A stretch of 26,473 bases of DNA from Bacillota bacterium (lineage in GTDB: Bacteria > Bacillota > Clostridia > Lachnospirales > Lachnospiraceae), in NCBI GenBank assembly GCA_023415475.1, contig JAEZKL010000125.1:1-26473 (forward strand), in the 5' to 3' direction. The notes below the pieces were generated by a model. It was given only the letters and a program-made list of their open reading frames with translations, did not search any database and was not told where the DNA came from. A program made the translations under genes and the position numbers. Numbering within the stretch: position 1 is the first letter of the stretch; the number at the start of each line of letters is the position of its first letter. Below are positions 1 through 7,385 of this stretch, piece after piece.

Positions 1-46
1 TTGTATGCCATTATCAAACAAAAAATGTTTGCTTCTGTCATACAAA
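1..46. repeat. Nested inverted repeat at the window's left edge
   Basis: TTGTATG at 1-7 is complementary to CATACAA at 40-46. Inside it CAAAC (16-20) pairs with GTTTG (28-32), so the DNA can form two nested stems. No T-run follows on either strand within view. It may be the end of a longer structure or a terminator belonging to a gene outside the window. The rest of 47-163 holds nothing I can identify; it lies downstream of the GNAT gene. Confidence 0.35.
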
Positions 47-163
47 ACAACAATCTGTCCGTCAAACAGTGTATTATGGGATGCATATTAGCCTTTCCTA
101 CATCGTTAACTTACGTTATGAAACAGCTCCTTTTCATACGCTCTTCAGATCTGCTATGAATTA

Positions 164-769
164 TTATTTCTCCTTTACCATAGCATATTGAACAATATCC
201 GTGCCCGGTAAAATATCCTCAGAGACCACTTTAAAACCTAGCTTATTATAGAAAGACACATTATTCTCACCATGTGTTTCCAGATAACACGATTGTCCCT
301 TCTCTTTTGCTAATTCCAGTACCGGCATCATCAATTTTTTGCCAAATCCTTGGCCCTGTTTATTAGGATCGACACCAAGTAAAATAATATATTGATGATT
401 TTCCTTTATTATTCTTTTATGTGTTTCTAATGTAAATCTATCAAATTCATTAAATCTCTTACCTGCATCCGAACCAATCTTCATTAGTGGTATTAATCCT
501 GATCTTAACGTTCTGACCAAATTAAACTTATAGTTTTTAAAATCTGTGAATAGTATGATACCTTCATTTTCTCTAGAACTTGCATACGCCTCGGCATATA
601 GAATTGAATATTTAATAAGGAACTTAAGAAAAAGCTTAATATTTTCGTGATTCAACTGATCTGCTAAAATATGTTGAAACATTGGATAATCATAGAAGGC
701 CTTTGCCATGCTATCAGCACTTTTATCAATATCTTGCTTCCCCAAACGATATAAATGATTCACTCTCAC
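164..769 (-). CDS. GNAT-family N-acetyltransferase
   Basis: A 201-residue cytosolic protein of the GNAT superfamily, which moves an acetyl group from acetyl-CoA to an amine. The acetyl-CoA pyrophosphate-binding motif A is clear at about residues 133-145 (VDPNKQGQGFGKK, the Q/R-x-x-G-x-G/A type). It is followed by the C-terminal motif B region with N-V-S-F-Y-N-K-L-G-F at about 170-179. Length is normal for the family. The start is GTG at 769 behind GGGAGG; a second in-frame GTG at 763 is equally well spaced, so the first two residues are uncertain. It is transcribed on its own after the sugar transport operon, 222 bases downstream of it, probably from an extended -10 promoter at 794-802. The substrate cannot be told from sequence. 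It could act on a small molecule, an antibiotic or a protein N-terminus. Confidence 0.85.
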   Translation of the reverse strand: MRVNHLYRLGKQDIDKSADSMAKAFYDYPMFQHILADQLNHENIKLFLKFLIKYSILYAEAYASSRENEGIILFTDFKNYKFNLVRTLRSGLIPLMKIGSDAGKRFNEFDRFTLETHKRIIKENHQYIILLGVDPNKQGQGFGKKLMMPVLELAKEKGQSCYLETHGENNVSFYNKLGFKVVSEDILPGTDIVQYAMVKEK

Positions 770-991
770 TTATCCTCCCTGATATATTACGTTCTTATAC
801 CATATATTACCATTAATTGTACGTATTGAAAAGAACTAATATAGAATAATAGTTGGCTACATTTTTGTAAGCAATTAACCAAATGTTATATTTCTATGTA
901 ATTCGCATATTACAATCAATTCTTCCTTGTCAAAAGGCTCCCTTGAGGGTGATAAATATTTATACTTCGTTAAATCGAGGCGGAAGGTATT
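770..991. other. Intergenic spacer between permease and GNAT genes
   Basis: No gene is seen here. A weak imperfect hairpin at 930-946 (TCAAAAGG with CCTTGA, CTC loop) is the only candidate terminator for the sugar transport operon, and it lacks a clean U-run. A loose inverted pair ACATTT/AAATGT is also present near 860-886. The candidate GNAT promoter lies at 794-802. Confidence 0.5.
794..802 (-). promoter_or_regulatory. Candidate extended -10 promoter of the GNAT gene
   Basis: On the minus strand the sequence reads TGGTATAAG, a TGn-TATAAT-like extended -10 element, about 20-30 bases before the ribosome binding site. The -35 region (TACAAT, 16 bases upstream) is poor, as is usual for extended -10 promoters. 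Confidence 0.4.
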
Positions 992-2059
992 TTACTTCTT
1001 CTTACGCGAACAAATGGCACTCTGAAGCACAATAAAGAAGCAGAGCATTGCTGCGCGTGTGATCTGTGGCCACCACGGATCCTGGCTGCCGATTGCGGTA
1101 ACGATCAGTAATACGATACCGCTTGTTAATACTCCGAAAAGAGTACCGAAGATGTTACCTACGCCGCCGGTAAGCAGTGTGCCTCCGATAATAGAAGCAG
1201 CGATAGCATCCATTTCAAGGCCTGTTGCCTGTTGAACTGAACCGGATCGCGTGTGGAAAAGATATAGGAAACCACCGATGCCCGCAAGCAGACCACAGAG
1301 CAAATGGGCATAAAACTTGGTTTTCTTTACGTTTATCCCAAGCATCAGAGCGCTTTGCGAATTCCCGCCAACAGCGTAAAAGCTGCGTCCGAGTTTTGTC
1401 TTCCTAAGCAGCCAGAACATGATACAGACTATTATAAGCGCTACGATAACCCCGTATTCCAGCTTTGATTGAATGAAAACGCCCTTTCGATTAACATCGC
1501 CTAAAAACGGAATCATTACTCGCGCACCGGATAACATCTCGAAGCCCGCATTATCAACCTGTATTTGATTGACTTCTATCAAGGCAACCAATCCTCGGCC
1601 TAAGAACATTCCTGCCAGGGTAACAATGAAGGGCTGCATTTCCAGATATGCGATAAGAAACCCTTGAACCGCGCCAAACACTACACCGATTACCAAGGCC
1701 AGAACTAAAGCTGTAAAGAAGTTGAAGCCATAATTGTTAAGGCAAACGATACAGGTAGTACATATCAGTGCGGTAGTACCTCCTACGGAGATGTCAATAC
1801 TGCCTGTAATCATAACAATCGAAAGTCCGCAGGCAATTACGATCAGAGCAGCGTTCTCGTTGAATAGATTGAAGAACATCTGAACCTTGCTGAACCCTTT
1901 ATCTCCAAGAAATATAATGGAGAGTGCATAGATTGCAATAAACAATGAAACAGTAATTGTCAGCAGGAAAGCGGTATCCGTCAGAGACTCTCTTCGTTTC
2001 AGCTTGTTCCAAAGACTCATACTACGGCTGGTACCTTGAGCTTTATTCAAGAATGACAT
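992..2059 (-). CDS. Sugar ABC transporter permease, YjfF-like
   Basis: A polytopic inner-membrane permease of the BPD_transp_2 family (ribose/galactofuranose class), 355 residues. After a basic N-terminus it has about eight to ten hydrophobic segments. The family hallmark S-I-D-I-S-V-G-G lies near the second third of the N-terminal half, and a cytoplasmic coupling loop containing G-G-N-S-Q-S-A-L-M-L-G-I-N-V is present. A late S-I-I-G-G-T-L-L-T-G-G-V-G motif is also seen. I chose ATG at 2059, not the longer frame from 2089, because AAGGAG (2070-2075) lies 10 bases before it. That site sits inside the last codons of the upstream permease gene, whose stop is one base upstream, so the two genes are translationally coupled. 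It should form the membrane channel with the adjacent permease as a heterodimer, as YtfT and YjfF do. Substrate is inferred only from the binding proteins. Confidence 0.88.
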   Translation of the reverse strand: MSFLNKAQGTSRSMSLWNKLKRRESLTDTAFLLTITVSLFIAIYALSIIFLGDKGFSKVQMFFNLFNENAALIVIACGLSIVMITGSIDISVGGTTALICTTCIVCLNNYGFNFFTALVLALVIGVVFGAVQGFLIAYLEMQPFIVTLAGMFLGRGLVALIEVNQIQVDNAGFEMLSGARVMIPFLGDVNRKGVFIQSKLEYGVIVALIIVCIMFWLLRKTKLGRSFYAVGGNSQSALMLGINVKKTKFYAHLLCGLLAGIGGFLYLFHTRSGSVQQATGLEMDAIAASIIGGTLLTGGVGNIFGTLFGVLTSGIVLLIVTAIGSQDPWWPQITRAAMLCFFIVLQSAICSRKKK

Positions 2060-2060
2060 T

Positions 2061-3167
2061 CTAACCACGCTCCTTTCCATCACCGGCAATCAGTTTGGAT
2101 GATATGACATTTTTGCCGAAGAAGCTTTTCACAATCGGTGTCTGGATGACTACAAGCACTATAATGATTACGGCCTTAAAGACCGGAACAGCATTCGTGT
2201 TGACGTTAAGCGTAGTCAACATAGAGGTTAGTGTTTGAATAGTATATGCGCCGATAATTGAACCTGTCATATTGAATTTACCACCGCTAAGTGAGTTTCC
2301 GCCAAGAGCGACTGCTAAAATAACATCCATTTCAATGCTTGGCACTATTGTGTACGGATTTACCGTCTGCACCCTGCTTGATTGAACGAAACCGGCGATA
2401 CCGACAAGGAGACCCAGAATAACAAAGGTCAAAAGCTTAATCAACGCAGGATTAAGGCCATTCAAGCTTGAAGCTTTGTCATTGATACCTACAGCACGGG
2501 TGTAAAGACCAAGATTTGTTTTTTTCAGTACAATGGAAGTTACCACAATTACAAAAATCGTAATGAGTAATGGCGTCGGAACAGGAAAACCCGGAATAAA
2601 GTTGCCGTAATATCCAAAGGACGCTGCAGCTTTGGGTTTAAGGCCACCCATAGCCATAGACCCTATTGATCGACCAGCTGTAAAGAGGATTAGTGTTGCA
2701 ACCATAGGCTGTATGTTAAATTTCGAAACAAGAATACCGTTAAAGACTCCGCAAGCCATACCTGCAAGACAGCCGAGCACGAGTGCTAGGATGATTGGTG
2801 CATGCAGCTGCGACGGCTGGGTTTCATTCCCACACAGAACTCGCATAATCACACCACCAACGATGGCTATTGTAGCTCCTACGCTGATATCCTGACCTCT
2901 TGAAGCAGCTGTAACAAGAGTCATACCGATGGAAAGAATAACAAGCTCGGTTGCGTTGTTCAGGATATTGATTAAATTCCCGATCAAGACGGGATTACCG
3001 GTACTATCTCTGCCCAAACTAATTCTCAAGAAGCTCGGATTGATAAACATATTGATCAACAACAGAAACGCAAGAAATGCAATGGGGATAAACAATCTGT
3101 GTTTGATAAACGCTGTAAGAATCGATACCAAACGGCCGGTATCCGGTTTTTTATTTATTTTGGACAT
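2061..3167 (-). CDS. Sugar ABC transporter permease, YtfT-like
   Basis: A 368-residue polytopic membrane protein of the BPD_transp_2 family, the partner of the permease encoded next. It shows the family signatures S-R-G-Q-D-I-S-V-G-A in the first half, and A-V-G-I-N-D-K-A-S-S-L-N-G-L-N in the coupling loop that docks onto the ATPase. V-A-L-G-G-N-S-L-S-G-G-K is near the C-terminus. The N-terminus is short and basic (MSKINKKPDTGR). ATG at 3167 is preceded by GGGGAGT with an 8-base gap. The gene overlaps the end of the ATPase gene by 17 bases, which supports one polycistronic message. The closest functional model known to me is E. coli YtfT of the galactofuranose importer, but ribose-type permeases share the same fold, so the sugar is not settled by this gene. 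Confidence 0.88.
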   Translation of the reverse strand: MSKINKKPDTGRLVSILTAFIKHRLFIPIAFLAFLLLINMFINPSFLRISLGRDSTGNPVLIGNLINILNNATELVILSIGMTLVTAASRGQDISVGATIAIVGGVIMRVLCGNETQPSQLHAPIILALVLGCLAGMACGVFNGILVSKFNIQPMVATLILFTAGRSIGSMAMGGLKPKAAASFGYYGNFIPGFPVPTPLLITIFVIVVTSIVLKKTNLGLYTRAVGINDKASSLNGLNPALIKLLTFVILGLLVGIAGFVQSSRVQTVNPYTIVPSIEMDVILAVALGGNSLSGGKFNMTGSIIGAYTIQTLTSMLTTLNVNTNAVPVFKAVIIIVLVVIQTPIVKSFFGKNVISSKLIAGDGKERG

Positions 3168-4677
3168 TTTGATTTACTCCCCCCGCTATGGTATACATTA
3201 TTTTATCCTGTGTCATATTATCACCCTTTAGCTCTCCAACTACATACAGGTCACGCATTACGATCAGTCTGGAGCAGGTACGCAACATCTCCTCAATCTC
3301 GGACGAAATGAAGGTGATACTCATACCCTCGGAGGCAAGCTTCAGCACCAGCTTTTGAATCTCGACCTTCGTACCAATATCAATTCCGCGTGTCGGCTCA
3401 TCGAGAATAAGGTAATCGGGATGAGTGAGTAACCAACGGGCAAGAATTACCTTTTGCTGATTTCCCCCGGATAACGAGTTGATCGGAGTATCCGCCGAAG
3501 CGGTTTTTATGCCGAGCAGGCTGATATACTCATCAGCAAAGGCTTGCGCCTGAGCCTTACTAAATGGCTTAAAGAAGCCATTCATTACCTGCAGCGCGAG
3601 TATGATATTCTCCCGGACTGACAAATCGCCAATAATCCCGTCTCGTTTCCGGTCCTCAGATAGATATCCAATTCCCTTCTTCATGGCTTTTATGGGAGAT
3701 GTAATACTGACATTCTCCCCTTTGATTTTCAACTTGCCTTTTATCACCTTGTCTGCACCGAAGATTGCACGCACACACTCACTTCGACCAGATCCAAGCA
3801 GTCCGGCAAAGCCTGTTACCTCTCCCTTGTAAGCAGCGAAATTAAACGGCTTTATTCCGGAAGTACTTGCAAGCTCTTCCGTTTCAATGATTACGTCTTT
3901 CGATTCACCGATGTCAGATTTCGCTTGCGATTGTATTTCAGCCAAATCACCAAGCTCCTTACCCATCATTTTGGCAACCAGCTCCACCCTGGGCAAATCC
4001 TTAATTTGATATTCTCCTACCAGCTCACCATTACGCAAAACCGTGATTCTATCGCATAACTCGTATACTTGATCAAGAAAATGGGTGACAAAAATGATGC
4101 CTACCCCTCTGCCCTTAAGTTCACGCATCAGTGTGAACAGCTTAGCAACCTCCTGTTCATCAAGCGATGAGGTGGGCTCGTCAAGGAGCAGCACCTTGCA
4201 GTCCAAATCCACGGCACGGGCAATCGCCACCATCTGTTGAACCGCTATTGAACAGTTTGACAACTGCATTGTTGCCTTTGCCGGTATCCTTAAGCCCTCT
4301 AGAATACTATCTGCCCTTTTATTGTTCTTCTTCCAATCAATGAACAAATCAGTGGTTCTTCCAATAAATAGGTTCTCGGCAACTGTCAGATTTGGGCACA
4401 AGGTGATTTCTTGATATACCGTGCTTATCCCAAGCTTTTGTGCTTCCTGAGGCGACTTGATAGAAATATGCTTATCCGTTCCTTTAATACAGACTTCACC
4501 GGCATCCTTAGCGTAAACTCCGGTCAAAACCTTAATCAAAGTTGACTTTCCGGCACCGTTTTCGCCCATTAGCGCATGGATTTCACCTTCACGTAAAGTG
4601 AAATCAACATTTTTCAAGGCTCGTACACCGGGAAAGCTTTTATAAATATTTCTCATTGTAAGTACTGTGTCCTGCAT
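3151..4677 (-). CDS. Sugar ABC transporter ATP-binding protein, double-domain (YtfR/RbsA-like)
   Basis: A 508-residue peripheral ATPase with two fused nucleotide-binding domains, as in RbsA, MglA and YtfR. Domain 1 has Walker A at residues 38-46 (GENGAGKST), a diverged signature (S-I-A-V-Q-Q-M) and Walker B LLLDEPTSSLD. Domain 2 has the degenerate Walker A typical of this family (GLLGSGRSE), an intact LSGGNQQK signature and Walker B LILDEPTRGID. ATG at 4677 is preferred over the longer frame starting at 4776. The extra 33 codons would be made of a stem-loop (4712-4746), and family members normally begin a few residues before the M-R-N-I-Y-K-S-F-P-G stretch. The nearest Shine-Dalgarno, GGAGG at 4694-4698, is 16 bases from that ATG, which is unusually far, so weak initiation or a non-ATG start in between is possible. 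It powers import with the two downstream permeases. Confidence 0.9.
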   Translation of the reverse strand: MQDTVLTMRNIYKSFPGVRALKNVDFTLREGEIHALMGENGAGKSTLIKVLTGVYAKDAGEVCIKGTDKHISIKSPQEAQKLGISTVYQEITLCPNLTVAENLFIGRTTDLFIDWKKNNKRADSILEGLRIPAKATMQLSNCSIAVQQMVAIARAVDLDCKVLLLDEPTSSLDEQEVAKLFTLMRELKGRGVGIIFVTHFLDQVYELCDRITVLRNGELVGEYQIKDLPRVELVAKMMGKELGDLAEIQSQAKSDIGESKDVIIETEELASTSGIKPFNFAAYKGEVTGFAGLLGSGRSECVRAIFGADKVIKGKLKIKGENVSITSPIKAMKKGIGYLSEDRKRDGIIGDLSVRENIILALQVMNGFFKPFSKAQAQAFADEYISLLGIKTASADTPINSLSGGNQQKVILARWLLTHPDYLILDEPTRGIDIGTKVEIQKLVLKLASEGMSITFISSEIEEMLRTCSRLIVMRDLYVVGELKGDNMTQDKIMYTIAGGVNQNVQNK

Positions 4678-4711
4678 AGTAATAATACTCAAACCTCCGT
4701 TCAGGTATGAT

Positions 4712-5057
4712 ATTAAAAACCATCCGCTTCGCAGATGATTTTTAATCAAGTATTTTGACATCTCTATCATTTCCATGATTAGATAAATGCGCGGTGCTGG
4801 AATCTGCGAACAATATCCACATACTCGGCGCCGCGCATATAATCATAGTTTTACCTTATTTTGTTGTTGAAAACCGACAGATTTTCAACAGAATCGTTTC
4901 CTCTATTAATGAAAGCCAGCCTTGCAGGTTCATTAAAAAAGTATTCAAAAAAGTCAGCTCCGCAAACATTTTATGAATCATGTATTAAAACCATCAACTT
5001 CGCAAATGCTTTTTAATCATGGATACAAAAAAGTTAGCTCCGCAAACTTTTTGTATC
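4712..5057 (-). repeat. Array of hairpins with related loops between the binding-protein and ATPase genes
   Basis: Six stem-loops fill the gap after the binding-protein stop codon. In transcript order they are 5023-5056 (12-13 bp stem), 4984-5017, 4943-4978, 4906-4936, 4865-4890 (9 bp perfect) and 4712-4746 (16 bp). Stems differ in sequence, but four of the loops share a core, on the minus strand TGCGGAGCT or TGCGAAG (5036-5044, 4997-5003, 4956-4964, 4725-4733). In the 4712-4746 unit both non-Watson-Crick positions are G-U on the minus strand and A-C on the plus strand, so it folds best in the operon mRNA. No unit has a good U-run, so they look like mRNA-stabilising or partial-attenuation elements rather than terminators. 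Such elements are known to raise binding-protein expression above membrane components, as in malE-malF. Confidence 0.75.
4787..4838. repeat. GC-rich inverted repeat inside the hairpin array
   Basis: ATGCGCGGTGC (4787-4797) faces GCGCCGCGCAT (4828-4838), a 10-of-11 inverted repeat with a 30-base loop. It stands out as much more GC-rich than its surroundings. It could be a further mRNA structure or a protein-binding site; nothing decides between them. Confidence 0.45.
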
Positions 5058-5062
5058 ATTTA

Positions 5063-6094
5063 TTAATAGGAACGTGCATCAACAATGTCTTGGGTGATGG
5101 TTGCACAGTCAAACATTTCCTCATCAACGTAGGCATCCTTCGCTACGGTCTCACCGGCCTCAAGAGAGTTAATCAGCTTAACAATACGGGGACCATGGAG
5201 AGGATTACACTCAACATCAAGGTTGAATTTGCCTGCAAGAACCTTCTCAAGAGCCCACTTGTTAGCATCAAAAGCGATAACCTTTACATCGCCATCCTTG
5301 CCATATGTAATACCGGCAGCATCCATAGCGTCGCAAGCGCCGCGAGCCATATTGTCATTCTCAGCATAGACAACATTGAATTTTGTTCCGGAGGCGATAA
5401 GATCAGCAACTGCCTGCTTTGCAAGAGTTTCATCCCAGCCCTTCATATTTTGGTTGAATACGATTTCCCAGCCGTTTGCCTTGGCACCGTCTTCAATTGC
5501 TTTGGAGCGGCCAAGCTGAGCGGAAGAACCGGTATCGCCACCAAGTACAACAATCTTATTCTCAGGAAGTGTCTGGCTCTTTAACCAATCAACAGCCTTG
5601 TTTCCCTCTGCTTCGAAGTCGGAGCAAACCATTGCTGTATAAAGATCTTCCGACAGTTCAAGCTTACGGTCAGCCATAATAAAGGGAATTCCTGCTTCCT
5701 TAGCAGACTTTGCTACATCTTCCCAGCCTGCTGACTGAAGTCCTAATACAACTAGATAATCAACCTCTTCCTGTATGAGCTGCTGTGCCTGAGAAATCTG
5801 TTTAGCATGGTCACCCTCACCAAATACCATTTTTGTCTCAAAACCAGCTTCTGCAAAAGCTTCATTGAAGGATTTTGTGTTCGCTGTACGCCAGTCAGAT
5901 TCATTTGCATTTGTCTGAACAATTCCTACGACAACCTTGCCATCAACGGCATCAGTAGCTTCAGTTGTTGCTTTTTCTGGAGCCTTTGTTGCTTCTACAT
6001 TGTCCGAGCTTGTGCTTGTATCAACTTTCGTGCCACATGCAGTAAGTGATAAAACAAGTGTTAATGCCAGGAATAAAGAAAATAACTTTTTCAT
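5063..6094 (-). CDS. Sugar ABC transporter substrate-binding lipoprotein, YtfQ-like
   Basis: A 343-residue extracellular binding lipoprotein of the type I periplasmic-binding fold (Peripla_BP_4). A lipoprotein signal peptide ends in the lipobox L-T-A-C with Cys20 as the lipidation site, followed by a Ser/Thr/Ala-rich tether. The mature part has V-G-I-V-Q, the E-S-D-W-R-T-A-N-T-K stretch, A-G-I-P-F-I-M-A-D-R and V-I-A-F-D-A-N, all typical of the YtfQ/RbsB group. ATG at 6094 is chosen because GGAGGAG lies six bases before it; the longer frame from 6109 would run through that site. It has its own promoter (6121-6148) and is followed by a hairpin array before the ATPase gene, fitting high expression. 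It captures the sugar and delivers it to the two permeases. It is a paralogue of the lipoprotein encoded just upstream with the kinase. Confidence 0.9.
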   Translation of the reverse strand: MKKLFSLFLALTLVLSLTACGTKVDTSTSSDNVEATKAPEKATTEATDAVDGKVVVGIVQTNANESDWRTANTKSFNEAFAEAGFETKMVFGEGDHAKQISQAQQLIQEEVDYLVVLGLQSAGWEDVAKSAKEAGIPFIMADRKLELSEDLYTAMVCSDFEAEGNKAVDWLKSQTLPENKIVVLGGDTGSSAQLGRSKAIEDGAKANGWEIVFNQNMKGWDETLAKQAVADLIASGTKFNVVYAENDNMARGACDAMDAAGITYGKDGDVKVIAFDANKWALEKVLAGKFNLDVECNPLHGPRIVKLINSLEAGETVAKDAYVDEEMFDCATITQDIVDARSY

Positions 6095-6115
6095 GGGTAT
6101 CTCCTCCATATTTTT

Positions 6116-6133
6116 TACTCATAATATTGAGTA
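6116..6133. promoter_or_regulatory. Inverted repeat overlapping the -10 of the transport operon
   Basis: TACTCA (6116-6121) and TGAGTA (6128-6133) form a perfect 6-bp inverted repeat with a 6-base AT centre that covers the candidate -10 element. Its position would suit a repressor or roadblock, but the binder is unknown. Confidence 0.35.
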
Positions 6134-6148
6134 TTATTGTAAGTACAA
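6121..6148 (-). promoter_or_regulatory. Candidate sigma-A promoter of the sugar transport operon
   Basis: On the minus strand TTGTAC (6143-6148) and TATTAT (6121-6126) are separated by 16 bases. Transcription would start near 6114, about 20 bases ahead of the binding-protein gene. This gives the transport cassette a start separate from the sensor operon, and is the likely target of the YesN-type regulator. Confidence 0.5.
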
Positions 6149-6193
6149 GTATACGTAATTCATATGCTTAAAAATACGGAGAATATTCCTGTC

Positions 6194-6289
6194 TTTGTAT
6201 ATATTTTTACTAACTTTTTTTTATTTTATTTTTTGGTTGATTTTTTTCCATATTTTGTTTGTTTTTTTACGATTGTCTTTTATTTTCAC
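6194..6289. other. Strongly strand-biased A/T tract
   Basis: The plus strand here is almost all T, with long T-runs broken by a few other bases; the coding strand is therefore A-rich. It lies between the end of the sensor operon and the transport promoter. It may act as bent DNA or an UP-like element. No terminator hairpin for the upstream gene is visible, so readthrough from the sensor operon is possible. Confidence 0.5.
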
Positions 6290-6290
6290 T

Positions 6291-7385
6291 CTAGTAGCTA
6301 CGCCCAATCCGATCGATTGCTGCATTTTTTGCTTCAAATACCTTTCCCTCCACATAGGATACCTTAGGAGCTTCGTCCCCTTTTTCTAATCGCTCTATTA
6401 TCTCTGCAATCAGTTGTCCCTGTAAAGGATTACATTCAATGTCTACATTGATCAATCCGGCTTCCATCCTATCAAAGGCCTCCGATACCGCATCAAAGGA
6501 AATGACTTTGATCTTACCGTTTACCCCACAGGTTAATCCGGCTTCTTGTATTGCCTCTATGGCACCAAAGGTCATATCATCGTTTTGTGAAACCAAAATA
6601 TCAATATCATCAAATTCCTGTATAAACTTCTCCATTACTTCCTTGCCCTTTGCCTTGGTAAAATCACCATTCTCATGTGCAAGAATATTCCAGTTTTTAT
6701 GCTGTTTGGCTATATCATAGAAGCCATTGGAACGTCCAAGCTGAGCCGTTGAATTTAAGGTGCCCTCAAGGACAACGATATTTACGATATCCGTTTTTTG
6801 TCCATTCTCCTCCGGCGATGCTGTTTCTTCCGATAAGGCTTCATTCTCCTGTGTAGCATTATCCTCTACTTTTTGCTCCTCCAGATATTTTTCCAGCCAC
6901 AGCCCTGCCTTCCTGCCCTCTGCATACTTATCAGTACCCACGCTAGCTACATAAAGACTTTCATCCTCCGTATCAATCATACGATCCACAATAATAACCG
7001 GAATGCCTGCTTCCCTTGCTTCCGTGAGCACCGTATCCCATCCGGTTTCCGTTACCGGGGCTATTACAATATAATCTACCTCCTGAAATATAAAGCTCCT
7101 TACATCCTTTATCTGATTTTCCTGACTCTGCCTACCATTCGAAAAAATCAGCGAAAATCCATTCTCTTTGATAAGAGCATTCTGTATGGATTTCGTATTT
7201 GCTGTACGCCAGTCTGATTCAGAACCGAGCTGAGAGAAGCCCACAATGATCAAATCAGAATCAACATCCTCTGTGTATTCAGATTCGTTGTTTTGAAGGT
7301 TTAGTGGCGTCTTCAGACTGCAACTGGCAATTAGTATCAACCCAATAAAGATAATCCATAATATGATTTTATAATTTTTATTCAT
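6291..7385 (-). CDS. Sensor-type sugar-binding lipoprotein, YtfQ-like, encoded with the two-component system
   Basis: A 364-residue type I sugar-binding protein with a lipoprotein signal peptide (lipobox I-A-S-C, Cys22). The core matches E. coli YtfQ at many positions: V-G-F-S-Q-L-G-S-E-S-D-W-R near residue 48, Q-E-N-Q-I-K near 88, I-A-P-V near 108 and V-D-R-M-I-D near 133. It differs from the transport paralogue by an acidic, Glu/Asn/Ser-rich insert at about residues 171-198, within a surface-exposed region. Its ATG overlaps the end of the kinase gene by eight bases (ATGAATAA), with GAGG six bases upstream, so kinase and binding protein are made together. This arrangement matches clostridial XylFII-LytS-YesN, where the binding protein passes the ligand signal to the kinase. 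I infer the same role here, with ligand probably a YtfQ-type sugar. It could also feed the transporter. Confidence 0.82.
   Translation of the reverse strand: MNKNYKIILWIIFIGLILIASCSLKTPLNLQNNESEYTEDVDSDLIIVGFSQLGSESDWRTANTKSIQNALIKENGFSLIFSNGRQSQENQIKDVRSFIFQEVDYIVIAPVTETGWDTVLTEAREAGIPVIIVDRMIDTEDESLYVASVGTDKYAEGRKAGLWLEKYLEEQKVEDNATQENEALSEETASPEENGQKTDIVNIVVLEGTLNSTAQLGRSNGFYDIAKQHKNWNILAHENGDFTKAKGKEVMEKFIQEFDDIDILVSQNDDMTFGAIEAIQEAGLTCGVNGKIKVISFDAVSEAFDRMEAGLINVDIECNPLQGQLIAEIIERLEKGDEAPKVSYVEGKVFEAKNAAIDRIGRSY

Noticed and set aside
4973..5584. 203-codon plus-strand open frame over the end of the transport binding-protein gene
   Set aside because: It is antisense to a clear lipoprotein gene, runs through the hairpin array and has no recognisable domain.
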